Source: Siphonodentalium dalli
Lineage: Eukaryota; Mollusca; Scaphopoda; Gadilida; Siphonodentaliidae
Direction of reading: 5' to 3'
Length of the DNA: 64,000 nucleotides
Assembly (NCBI GenBank): GCA_032622095.1
Contig: CP136068.1
Coordinates: forward strand, 163,885,465 to 163,949,464
Each line of letters begins with the position of its first letter. Within the stretch, counting starts at the first letter, position 1. Positions 14,401-27,800 of the stretch are shown here, one piece after another. Under the pieces are notes generated by a model. It did not search any database and was not told where the DNA came from. It saw nothing but the letters and a program-made list of their open reading frames with translations. A program made the position numbers and the translations under genes.

Positions 14401-17400
14401 TTCCGGATGACAGACCAACTTACACCGGGTGGCATTGGGCTCATATTCCGGGTGACAGACCAACTTACACCGGGTGGCATCGGGCTCATATTCCGGATGC
14501 CAGATCAACTTACACCGGGTGGCATCGGGCTCGTATTCCGGATGCCAGACCAACTTACACCGGGTGGCATCGGGCTCGTATTTCGACGCCAGACCAACTT
14601 ACACCGGGTGACATCGGGCTCGTATTCCGGATGACAGACCAACTTACACCGGGTGGCATCGGGCTCGTATTCCGGACGCCAGACCAACTTACACCGGGTG
14701 GCATCGGGCTCGTATTCCGGACGCCAGACCAACTTACACCGGGTGGCATCGGGCTCGTATTCCGGATGACAGACCAACTTACACCGGGTGGCATCGGGCT
14801 CGTATTCCGGACGACAGACCAACTTACACCGGGTGGCATCGGACTCATTTTCCGGATGACAGACCAACTTACACCGGGTGGCATCGGGCTCGTATTCCGG
14901 ATGACAGACCAACTTACACCGGGTGGCATCGGGCTCGTATTCCGGATGACAGACCAACTTACACCGGGTGGCATCGGGCTCGTATTCCAGATGACAGACA
15001 AACTTACACCGGGTGGCATCGGGCTCGTATTCCGGACGACAGACCAACTTACACCGGGTGGCATCGGGCTCGTATTCCGGATGACAGACCAACTTACACC
15101 GGCTGTCATCGGACTCTTATTCCGGATGACAGACCAACTTACACCGGGTGGCATCGGGCTCGTATTCCGGATTACAGACCAACTTACACCGGGTGGCATC
15201 GGGCTTGTATTCCGGATGACAGACCAACTTACACCGGGTGGCATCGGGCTCGTATTCCGGACGACAGACCAACTTACACCGGGTGGCATCGGGCTCATAT
15301 TCCGGATGACAGACCAACTTACACCGGGTGGCATCGGGCTCATATTCCGGATGACATACCAACTTACACCGGGTGGCATCGGGCTCATATTCCGGATGAC
15401 AAACCAACTTACACCGGGTGGCATCGGGCTCGTATTCCGGATGACAGACCAACTTACACCGGGTGGCATCGGGCTCGTATTCCGGATAACAGACCAACTT
15501 ACACCGGGTGGCATCGGGCTCGTATTCCGGACGACAGACCAACTTACACCGGGTGGCATCGGGCTCATATTCCGGATGACAGACCAACTTACACCGGGTG
15601 GCATCGGGCTCATATTCCGGATGACAGACCAACTTACACCGGGTGGCATCGGGCTCATATTCCGGATGACAGACCAACTTCCACCGGGTGGCATCGGGCT
15701 CGTATTCCGGATGACAGACCAACTTACACCGGGTGGCATCTGGCTCATATTCCGGATGACAGACCAACTTACACCGGGTGGCATCGGGCTCGTATTACGG
15801 ATGACAGACAAACTTACACCGGGTGGCATCGGGCTCGTATTCCGGACGACAGACCAACTTACACCGGGTGGCATCGGGCTCGTATTCCGGATGACAGACC
15901 AACTTACACCGGCTTTCATCGGACTCTTATTCCGGATGACAGACCAACTTACACCGGGTGGCATCGGGCTCGTATTCCGGATGCCAGACCAACTTACACC
16001 GGGTGGCATCGGGCTCGTATTCCGGATGACAGACCAACTTACACCGGGTGGCATCGGGCTCGTATTCCGGATGACAGACCAACTTACACCGGGTGGCATC
16101 GGGCTCGTATTCCGGATGACAGACAAACTTACACCGGGTGGCATCGGGCTCGTATTCCGGACGACAGACCAACTTACACCGGGTGGCATCGGGCTCGTAT
16201 TCCGGATGACAGACCAACTTACACCGGCTGTCATCGGACTCTTATTCCGGATGACAGACCAACTTACACCGGGTGGCATCGGGCTCGTATTCCGGATGCC
16301 AGACCAACTTACACCGGGTGGCATCGGGCTCGTATTCCGGATGACAGACCAACTTACACCAGGTGGCATCGGGCTCGTATACCGGATGACAGACCAACAT
16401 ACACAGGGTGGCATCGGGCTCGTATTCCGGATGACAGACCAACTTACACCGGGTGGCATCGGGCTCGTATTCCGGACGACAGACCAACTTACACCGGGTG
16501 GCATCGGGCTCATATTCCGGATGCCAGATCAACTTACACCGGGTGGCATCGGGCTCGTATTCCGGACGCCAGACCAACTTACACCGGTGGCATCGGGCTC
16601 GTATTCCGACGCCAGACCAACTTACACCGGGTGGCATCGGGCTCGTATTCCGGATGACAGACCAACTTACACAGGGTGGCATCGGGCTCGTATTCCGGAT
16701 GACAGACCAACTTACACCGGGTGGCATCGGGCTCGTATTCCGGATGACAGACCAACTTATACCGGGTGGCATCGGGCTCATATTCCGGATGACAGACCAA
16801 CTTACACCGGGTGGCATCGGGCTCATATTCCGGATGACAAACCAACTTACACCGGGTGGCATCGGGCTCGTATTCCGGATGACAGACCAACTTACACCGG
16901 GTGGCATCGGGCTCGTATTCCGGAAAACAGACCAACTTACACCGGGTGGCATCGGGCTCGTATTCCGGACGACAGACCAACTTACACCGGGTGGCATCGG
17001 GCTCATATTCCGGATGACAGACCAACTTACACCGGGTGGCATCGGGCTCATATTCCGGATGACAGACCAACTTACACCGGGTGGCATCGGGCTCATATTC
17101 CGGATGACAGACCAACTTACACCGGGTGGCATCGGGCTCGTAATCCGGATGACAGACCAACTTACACCGGGTGGCATCGGGCTCGTATTCCGGATGACAG
17201 ACCAACTTACACCGGGTGGCATCGGGCTCATATTCCGGATGACAGACCAACTTACACCGGGTGGCATCGGGCTCATATTCCGGATGCCATATCAACTTAC
17301 ACCGGGTGGCATCGGGCTCGTATTCCGGATGCCAGACCAACTTACACCGGGTGGCATCGGGCTCGTATTCCGACGCCAGACCAACTTACACCGGGTGGCA

Positions 17401-20400
17401 TCGGGCTCGTATTCCGGATGACAGACCAACTTACACCGGGTGGCATCGGGCTCGTATTCCGGATGACAGACCAACTTACACCGGGTGGCATCGGGCTCAT
17501 ATTCCGGGTGACAGACCAACTTACACCGGGTGGCATCGGGCTCATATTCCGGATGCCAGATCAACTTACACCGGGTGGCATCGGGCTCGTATTCCGGATG
17601 CCAGACCAACTTACACCGGGTGGCATCGGGCTCGTATTTCGACGCCAGACCAACTTACACCGGGAGACATCGGGCTCGTATTCCGGATGACAGACCAACT
17701 TACACCGGGTGGCATCGGGCTCGTATTCCGGACGCCAGACCAACTTACACCGGGTGGCATCGGGCTCGTATTCCGGACGCCAGACCAACTTACACCGGGT
17801 GGCATCGGGCTCGTATTCCGGATGACAGACCAACTTACACCGGGTGGCATCGGGCTCGTATTCCGGACGACAGACCAACTTACACCGGGTGGCATCGGAC
17901 TCATTTTCCGGATGACAGACCAACTTACACCGGGTGGCATCGGGCTCGTATTCCGGATGACAGACCAACTTACACCGGGTGGCATCGGGCTCGTATTCCG
18001 GATGACAGACCAACTTACACCGGGTGGCATCGGGCTCGTATTCCAGATGACAGACAAACTTACACCGGGTGGCATCGGGCTCGTATTCCGGACGACAGAC
18101 CAACTTACACCGGGTGGCATCGGGCTCGTATTCCGGATGACAGACCAACTTACACCGGCTGTCATCGGACTCTTATTCCGGATGACAGACCAACTTACAC
18201 CGGGTGGCATCGGGCTCGTATTCCGGATTACAGACCAACTTACACCGGGTGGCATCGGGCTTGTATTCCGGATGACAGACCAACTTACACCGGGTGGCAT
18301 CGGGCTCGTATTCCGGACGACAGACCAACTTACACCGGGTGGCATCGGGCTCATATTCCGGATGACAGACCAACTTACACCGGGTGGCATCGGGCTCATA
18401 TTCCGGATGACATACCAACTTACACCGGGTGGCATCGGGCTCATATTCCGGATGACAAACCAACTTACACCGGGTGGCATCGGGCTCGTATTCCGGATGA
18501 CAGACCAACTTACACCGGGTGGCATCGGGCTCGTATTCCGGATAACAGACCAACTTACACCGGGTGGCATCGGGCTCGTATTCCGGACGACAGACCAACT
18601 TACACCGGGTGGCATCGGGCTCATATTCCGGATGACAGACCAACTTACACCGGGTGGCATCGGGCTCATATTCCGGATGACAGACCAACTTACACCGGGT
18701 GGCATCGGGCTCATATTCCGGATGACAGACCAACTTCCACCGGGTGGCATCGGGCTCGTATTCCGGATGACAGACCAACTTACACCGGGTGGCATCTGGC
18801 TCATATTCCGGATGACAGACCAACTTACACCGGGTGGCATCGGGCTCGTATTACGGATGACAGACAAACTTACACCGGGTGGCATCGGGCTCGTATTCCG
18901 GACGACAGACCAACTTACACCGGGTGGCATCGGGCTCGTATTCCGGATGACAGACCAACTTACACCGGCTTTCATCGGACTCTTATTCCGGATGACAGAC
19001 CAACTTACACCGGGTGGCATCGGGCTCGTATTCCGGATGCCAGACCAACTTACACCGGGTGGCATCGGGCTCGTATTCCGGATGACAGACCAACTTACAC
19101 CGGGTGGCATCGGGCTCGTATTCCGGATGACAGACCAACTTACACCGGGTGGCATCGGGCTCGTATTCCGGATGACAGACAAACTTACACCGGGTGGCAT
19201 CGGGCTCGTATTCCGGACGACAGACCAACTTACACCGGGTGGCATCGGGCTCGTATTCCGGATGACAGACCAACTTACACCGGCTGTCATCGGACTCTTA
19301 TTCCGGATGACAGACCAACTTACACCGGGTGGCATCGGGCTCGTATTCCGGATGCCAGACCAACTTACACCGGGTGGCATCGGGCTCGTATTCCGGATGA
19401 CAGACCAACTTACACCAGGTGGCATCGGGCTCGTATACCGGATGACAGACCAACATACACAGGGTGGCATCGGGCTCGTATTCCGGATGACAGACCAACT
19501 TACACCGGGTGGCATCGGGCTCGTATTCCGGACGACAGACCAACTTACACCGGGTGGCATCGGGCTCATATTCCGGATGCCAGATCAACTTACACCGGGT
19601 GGCATCGGGCTCGTATTCCGGACGCCAGACCAACTTACACCGGTGGCATCGGGCTCGTATTCCGACGCCAGACCAACTTACACCGGGTGGCATCGGGCTC
19701 GTATTCCGGATGACAGACCAACTTACACAGGGTGGCATCGGGCTCGTATTCCGGATGACAGACCAACTTACACCGGGTGGCATCGGGCTCGTATTCCGGA
19801 TGACAGACCAACTTATACCGGGTGGCATCGGGCTCATATTCCGGATGACAGACCAACTTACACCGGGTGGCATCGGGCTCATATTCCGGATGACAAACCA
19901 ACTTACACCGGGTGGCATCGGGCTCGTATTCCGGATGACAGACCAACTTACACCGGGTGGCATCGGGCTCGTATTCCGGAAAACAGACCAACTTACACCG
20001 GGTGGCATCGGGCTCGTATTCCGGACGACAGACCAACTTACACCGGGTGGCATCGGGCTCATATTCCGGATGACAGACCAACTTACACCGGGTGGCATCG
20101 GGCTCATATTCCGGATGACAGACCAACTTACACCGGGTGGCACGGGCTCATATTCCGGATGACAGACCAACTTACACCGGGTGGCATCGGGCTCGTAATC
20201 CGGATGACAGACCAACTTACACCGGGTGGCATCGGGCTCGTATTCCGGATGACAGACCAACTTACACCGGGTGGCATCGGGCTCATATTCCGGATGACAG
20301 ACCAACTTACACCGGGTGGCATCGGGCTCATATTCCGGATGCCATATCAACTTACACCGGGTGGCATCGGGCTCGTATTCCGGATGCCAGACCAACTTAC

Positions 20401-20470
20401 ACCGGGTGGCATCGGGCTCGTACTCCGACGCCAGACCAACTTACACCGGGTGGCATCGGGCTCGTATTCC
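14400..20470 (+). repeat. 3,056-bp higher-order repeat, tandem duplication
   Basis: Markers recur exactly 3,056 bp apart. TTTCGACGCC is at 14,581 and 17,637, and long stop-free stretches begin and end at matching offsets (14,555/17,611, 15,117/18,173 and 15,927/18,983). The unit equals 68 monomers minus 4 bases. A one-base deletion near 20,143 shifts the offset to 3,055 for the last few hundred bases (GTAATC at 17,140 and 20,195; CCGACGCC at 17,371 and 20,426). Copy boundaries are about 14,400, 17,456 and 20,470; these limits are approximate. The copies are very similar, so the duplication is recent relative to monomer divergence. Confidence 0.9.
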
Positions 20471-23400
20471 GGATGACAGACCAACTTACACCGGGTGGCA
20501 TCGGGCTCGTATTCCGGACGCCAGACCAACTTACACCGGGTGGCATCGGGCTCGTATTCCGGACGCCAGACCAACTAACACCGGGTGGCATCGGGCTCGT
20601 ATTCCGGATGACAGACCAACTTACACCGGGTGGCATCGGGCTCGTATTCCAGATGACAGACAAACTTACACCGGGTGGCATCGGGCTCGTATTCCGGACG
20701 ACAGACCAACTTACACCGGGTGGCATCGGGCTCGTATTCCGGATGACAGACCAACTTACACCGGCTGTCATCGGACTCTTATTCCGGATGACAGACCAAC
20801 TTACACCGGGTGGCATCGGGCTCGTATTCCGGATGACAGACCAACTTACACAGGCTGTCATCGGACTCTTATTCTGGATGACAGACCGACTTACACCGGG
20901 TGGCATCGGGCTCGTATTCCGGATGCCAGACCAACTTACACCGGGTGGCATCGGGCTCGTATTCCGGATGACAGACCAACTTACACCAGGTGGCATCGGG
21001 CTCGTATTCCGGATGACAGACCAACTTACACCGGGTGGCATCGGGCTCGTATTCCGGATGACATACCAACTTACACCGGGTGGCATCGGGCTCGTATTCC
21101 GGACGACAGACCAACTTACACCGGGTGGCATCGGGCTCATATTCCGGATGCCAGATCAACTTACACCGGGTGGCATCGGGCTCGTATTCCGGATGCCAGA
21201 CCAACTTACACCGGGTGGCATCGGGCTCGTATTCCGACGCCAGACCAACTTACACCGGGTGGCATCGGGCTCGTATTCCGGATGACAGACCAACTTACAC
21301 CGGGTGGCATCGGGCTCGTATTCCGGACGCCAGACCAACTTACACCGGGTGGCATCGGGCTCGTATTCCGGACGCCAGACCAACTTACACCGGGTGGCAT
21401 CGGGCTCGTATTCCGGATGACAGACCAACTTACACCGGGTGGCATCGGGCTCGTATTCCGGATGACAGACCAACTTACACCGGGTGGCATCGGGCTCGTA
21501 TTCCGGACGACAGACCAACTTACACCGGGTGGCATCGGGCTCGTATTCCGGACGACAGACCAAATTACACCGGGTGGCATCGGACTCATAATCCGGATGA
21601 CAGACCAACTTACACCGGGTGGCATCGAGCTCGTATTCCGGATGACAGACCAACTTACACCGGGTGGCATCGGGCTCGTATTCCGGATGACAGACCAACT
21701 TACACCGGGTGGCATCGGGCTCGTATTCCAGATGACAGACAAACTTACACCGGGTGACATCGGGCTCGTATTCCGGACGACAGACCAACTTACACCGGGT
21801 GACATCGGGCTCGTATTCCGGATGACAGACCAACTTACACCGGCTGTCATCGGACTCTTATTCCGGATGACAGACCAACTTACACCGGGTGGCATCGGGC
21901 TCGTATTCCGGATGACAGACCAACTTACACCGGGTGGCATCGGGCTCTTATTCCGGATGACAGACCAACTTACACCGGGTGGCATCGGGCTCGTATTCCG
22001 GATGCCAGACCAACTTACACCGGGTGGCATCGGGCTCGTATTCCGGATGCCAGACCAACTTACACCAGGTGGCATCGGGCTCGTATTCCGGATGACAGAC
22101 CAACTTACACCGGGTGGCATCGGGCTCGTATTCCGGACGACAGACCAACTTACACCGGGTGGCATCGGGCTCGTATTCCGGACGACAGACCAACTTACAC
22201 CGGGTGGCATCGGGCTCGTATTCCGGATGACAGACCAACTTACACCGGGTGGCATCGGGCTCATATTCCGGATGACAGACCAACTTACACCGGGTGGCAT
22301 CGGGCTCATATTCCGGATGACAAACCAACTTACACCGGGTGGCATCGGGCTCGTATTCCGGATGACAGACCAACTTACACCGGGTGGCATCGGGCTCGTA
22401 TTCCGGATAACAGACCAACTAACACCGGGTGGCATCGGGCTCGTATTCCGGACGACAGACCAACTTACACCGGGTGGCATCGGGCTCATATTCCGGATGA
22501 CAGACCAACTTACACCGGGTGGCATCGGGCTCATATTCCGGATGACAGACCAACTTACACCGGGTGGCATCGGTCTCATATTCCGGATGACAGACCAACT
22601 TACACCGGGTGGCATCGGGCTCGTATTCCGGATGACAGACCAACTTACACCGGGTGGCATCGGGCTCGTATTCCGGACGCCATACCAACTTACACCGGGT
22701 GGCATCGGGCTCGTATTCCGGACGCCAGAATACGAGCCCGATGCCACCTGGTGTAAGTTGGTCTGTCATCCGGAATACGAGCCCGATGCCACCCGGTGTA
22801 AGTTGGTCTGGCATCCGGAATACGAGCCCGATGCCACCCGGTGTAAGTTGGTCTGTCATCCGGAATAAGAGCCCGATGCCACCCGGTGTAAGTTGGTCTG
22901 TCATCCGGAATACGAGCCCGATGCCACCCGGTGTAAGTTGGTCGGTCATCCGGAATAAGAGTCCGATGACAGCCGGTGTAAGTTGGTCTGTCATCCGGAA
23001 TACGAGCCCGATGTCACCCGGTGTAAGTTGGTCTGTCGTCCGGAATACGAGCCCGATGTCACCCGGTGTAAGTTTGTCTGTCATCTGGAATACGAGCCCG
23101 ATGCCACCCGGTGTAAGTTGGTCTGTCATCCGGAATACGAGCCCGATGCCACCCGGTGTAAGTTGGTATGTCATCCGGAATACGAGCCCGATGCCACCCG
23201 GTGTAAGTTGGTCTGTCATCCGGAATATGAGTCCGATGCCACCCGGTGTAAGTTGGTCTGTCGTCCGGAATACGAGCCCGATGCCACCCGGTGTAAGTTG
23301 GTCTGTCGTCCGGAATACGAGCCCGATGCCACCCGGTGTAAGTTGGTCTGTCATCCGGAATACGAGCTCGATGCCACCCGGTGTAAGTTGGTCTGTCATC

Positions 23401-24850
23401 CGGAATACGAGCCCGATGCCACCCGGTGTAAGTTGGTCTGGCGTCCGGAATACGAGCCCGATGCCACCCGGTGTAAGTTGGTCTGGCGTCCGGAATACGA
23501 GCCCGATGCCACCCGGTGTAAGTTGGTCTGGCGTCGGAATACGAGCCCGATGCCACCCGGTGTAAGTTGGTCTGGCATCCGGAATACGAGCCCGATGCCA
23601 CCCGGTGTAAGTTGATCTGGCATCCGGAATATGAGCCCGATGCCACCCGGTGTAAGTTGGTCTGTCGTCCGGAATACGAGCCCGATGCCACCCGGTGTAA
23701 GTTGGTATGTCATCCGGAATACGAGCCCGATGCCACCCGGTGTAAGTTGGTCTGTCATCCGGAATACGAGCCCGATGCCACCTGGTGTAAGTTGGTCTGT
23801 CATCCGGAATACGAGCCCGATGCCCCCCGGTGTAAGTTGGTCTGGCATCCGGAATACGAGCCCGATGCCACCCGGTGTAAGTTGGTCTGTCATCCGGAAT
23901 AAGAGTCCGATGACAGCCTGTGTAAGTTGGTCTGGCATCCGGAATACGAGCCCGATGCCACCCGGTGTAAGTTGATCTGGCATCCGGAATATGAGCCCGA
24001 TGCCACCCGGTGTAAGTTGGTCTGTCGTCCGGAATACGAGCCCGATGCCACCCGGTGTAAGTTGGTATGTCATCCGGAATACGAGCCCGATGCCACCCGG
24101 TGTAAGTTGGTCTGTCATCCGGAATACGAGCCCGATGCCACCTGGTGTAAGTTGGTCTGTCATCCGGAATACGAGCCCGATGCCACCCGGTGTAAGTTGG
24201 TCTGGCATCCGGAATACGAGCCCGATGCCACCCGGTGTAAGTCGGTCTGTCATCCAGAATAAGAGTCCGATGACAGCCTGTGTAAGTTGGTCTGTCATCC
24301 GGAATACGAGCCCGATGCCACCCGGTGTAAGTTGGTCTGTCATCCGGAATAAGAGTCCGATGACAGCCGGTGTAAGTTGGTCTGTCATCCGGAATACGAG
24401 CCCGATGCCACCCGGTGTAAGTTGGTCTGTCGTCCGGAATACGAGCCCGATGCCACCCGGTGTAAGTTTGTCTGTCATCTGGAATACGAGCCCGATGCCA
24501 CCCGGTGTAAGTTGGTCTGTCATCCGGAATACGAGCCCGATGCCACCCGGTGTTAGTTGGTCTGGCGTCCGGAATACGAGCCCGATGCCACCCGGTGTAA
24601 GTTGGTCTGGCGTCCGGAATACGAGCCCGATGCCACCCGGTGTAAGTTGGTCTGTCATCCGGAATACGAGCCCGATGCCACCCGGTGTAAGTTGGTCTGG
24701 CGTCGGAATACGAGCCCGATGCCACCCGGTGTAAGTTGGTCTGGCATCCGGAATACGAGCCCGATGCCACCCGGTGTAAGTTGATCTGGCATCCGGAATA
24801 TGAGCCCGATGCCACCCGGTGTAAGTTGGTCTGTCATCCGGAATATGAGC
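20316..24850. repeat. Inverted satellite duplication around the 22,729 switch
   Basis: Reading outward, forward monomers from about 22,087 back to 20,316 match in order the reversed monomers from 22,730 to about 24,815. Paired landmarks are ACACCAGGTGG at 22,063 with CCACCTGGTG at 22,744, CCGACGCC at 21,234 with GGCGTCGG at 23,530, and ACAGGCTGTCATCGG near 20,850 with its complement near 23,910. Paired coordinates sum to 44,771-44,816, so the axis is near 22,390. The segment 22,088-22,729 is not mirrored and would be the loop. The right arm has an extra duplication of roughly 360 bp near 23,931. A single-stranded foldback or inverted exchange could produce this; an assembly error could mimic it. 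Confidence 0.75.
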
Positions 24851-27800
24851 CCGATGCCACCCGGTGTAAGTTGGTCTGTCATCCGGAATACGAGCCCGAT
24901 GCCACCCGGTGTAAGTTGGTCTGGCGTCCGGAATACGAGCCCGATGCCACCCGGTGTAAGTTGGTCTGGCGTCCGGAATACGAGCCCGATGCCACCCGGT
25001 GTAAGTTGGTCTGGCGTCGGAATACGAGCCCGATGCCACCCGGTGTAAGTTGGTCTGGCATCCGGAATACGAGCCCGATGCCACCCGGTGTAAGTTGATC
25101 TGGCATCCGGAATATGAGCCCGATGCCACCCGGTGTAAGTTGGTCTGTCGTCCGGAATACGAGCCCGATGCCACCCGGTGTAAGTTGGTATGTCATCCGG
25201 AATACGAGCCCGATGCCACCCGGTGTAAGTTGGTCTGTCATCCGGAATACGAGCCCGATGCCACCTGGTGTAAGTTGGTCTGTCATCCGGAATACGAGCC
25301 CGATGCCACCCGGTGTAAGTTGGTCTGGCATCCGGAATACGAGCCCGATGCCACCCGGTGTAAGTTGGTCTGTCATCCGGAATAAGAGTCCGATGACAGC
25401 CTGTGTAAGTTGGTCTGTCATCCGGAATACGAGCCCGATGCCACCCGGTATAAGTTGGTCTGTCATCCGGAATAAGAGTCCGATGACAGCCGGTGTAAGT
25501 TGGTCTGTCATCCGGAATACGAGCCCGATGCCACCCGGTGTAAGTTGGTCTGTCGTCCGGAATACGAGCCCGATGCCACCCGGTGTAAGTTTGTCTGTCA
25601 TCTGGAATACGAGCCCGATGCCACCCGGTGTAAGTTGGTCTGTCATCCGGAATACGAGCCCGATGCCACCCGGTGTAAGTTGGTCTGTCATCCGGAATAC
25701 GAGCCCGATGCCACCCGGTGTAAGTTGGTCTGTCATCCGGAATATGAGTCCGATGCCACCCGGTGTAAGTTGGTCTGTCGTCCGGAATACGAGCCCGATG
25801 CCACCCGGTGTAAGTTGGTCTGTCGTCCGGAATACGAGCCCGATGCCACCCGGTGTAAGTTGGTCTGTCATCCGGAATACGAGCCCGATGCCACCCGGTG
25901 TAAGTTGGTCTGTCATCCGGAATACGAGCCCGATGCCACCCGGTGTAAGTTGGTATGGCGTCCGGAATACGAGCCCGATGCCACCCGGTGTAAGTTGGTC
26001 TGGCGTCCGGAATACGAGCCCGATGCCACCCGGTGTAAGTTGGTCTGTCATCCGGAATACGAGCCCGATGCCACCCGGTGTAAGTTGGTCTGGCGTCGGA
26101 ATACGAGCCCGATGCCACCCGGTGTAAGTTGCTCTGGCATCCGGAATACGAGCCCGATGCCACCCGGTGTAAGTTGATCTGGCATCCGGAATATGAGCCC
26201 GATGCCACCCGGTGTAAGTTGGTCTGTCGTCCGGAATACGAGCCCGATGCCACCCGGTGTAAGTTGGTATGTCATCCGGAATACGAGCCCGATGCCACCC
26301 GGTGTAAGTTGGTCTGTCATCCGGAATACGAGCCCGATGCCACCTGGTGTAAGTTGGTCTGTCATCCGGAATACGAGCCCGATGCCACCCGGTGTAAGTT
26401 GGTCTGGCATCCGAAATACGAGCCCGATGCCACCCGGTGTAAGTCGGTCTGTCATCCAGAATAAGAGTCCGATGACAGCCTGTGTAAGTTGGTCTGTCAT
26501 CCGGAATAAGAGTCCGATGACAGCCGGTGTAAGTTGGTCTGTCATCCGGAATACGAGCCCGATGCCACCCGGTGTAAGTTGGTCTGTCGTCCGGAATACG
26601 AGCCCGATGCCACCCGGTGTAAGTTTGTCTGTCATCTGGAATACGAGCCCGATGCCACCCGGTGTAAGTTGGTCTGTCATCCGGAATACGAGCCCGATGC
26701 CACCCGGTGTTAGTTGGTCTGGCGTCCGGAATACGAGCCCGATGCCACCCGGTGTAAGTTGGTCTGGCGTCCGGAATACGAGCCCGATGCCACCCGGTGT
26801 AAGTTGGTCTGTCATCCGGAATACGAGCCCGATGCCACCCGGTGTAAGTTGGTCTGTCATCCGGAATACGAGCCCGATGCCACCCGGTGTAAGTTGGTCT
26901 GGCATCCGGAATACGAGCCCGATGCCACCCGGTGTAAGTTGATCTGGCATCCGGAATATGAGCCCGATGCCACCCGGTGTAAGTTGGTCTGTCATCCGGA
27001 ATATGAGCCCGATGCCACCCGGTGTAAGTTGGTCTGTCATCCGGAATACGAGCCCGATGCCACCCGGTGTAAGTTGGTCTGTCATCCGGATTACGAGCCC
27101 GATGCCACCCGGTGTAAGTTGGTCTGTCATCCGGAATATGAGCCCGATGCCACCCGGTGTAAGTTGGTCTGTCATCCGGAATATGAGCCCGATGCCACCC
27201 GGTGTAAGTTGGTCTGTCATCCGGAATATGAGCCCGATGCCACCCGGTGTAAGTTGGTCTGTCGTCCGGAATACGAGCCCGATGCCACCCGGTGTAAGTT
27301 GGTCTGTTTTCCGGAATACGAGCCCGATGCCACCCGGTGTAAGTTGGTCTGTCATCCGGAATACGAGCCCGATGCCACCCGGTGTAAGTTGGTTTGTCAT
27401 CCGGAATATGAGCCCGATGCCACCCGGTGTAAGTTGGTCTGTCATCCGGAATATGAGCCGGATGCCACCCGGTATAAGTTGGTCTGTCATCCGGAATACG
27501 AGCCCGATGCCACCCGGTGTAAGTTGGTCTGTCATCCGGAATACGAGCCCGATGCCACCCTGTGTAAGTTGGTCTGTCATCCGGAATACGAGCCCGATGC
27601 CACCCGGTGTAAGTTGGTCTGGCGTCGGAATACGAGCCCGATGCCACCGGTGTAAGTTGGTCTGGCGTCCGGAATACGAGCCCGATGCCACCCGGTGTAA
27701 GTTGATCTGGCATCCGGAATATGAGCCCGATGCCACCCGGTGTAAGTTGGTCTGTCGTCCGGAATACGAGCCCGATGCCACCCGGTGTAAGTTGGTCTGT

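Larger units (their letters stand above)
1..22729 (+). repeat. Satellite orientation block A1
   Basis: All monomers read in the forward sense (TTACACCGGGTGGCATCGGG on the plus strand). The block contains nine copies of a divergent subtype in which CAACTTACACCGGG is replaced by CAACGTGCGACGG (aacgtg at 1,054, 2,674, 2,988, 5,066, 7,269, 9,562, 10,281, 12,169 and 14,102). It ends at about 22,728-22,729, where GACGCCAG passes directly into AATACGAG of reversed monomers with about 2 bp of shared sequence (GA). Confidence 0.95.
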
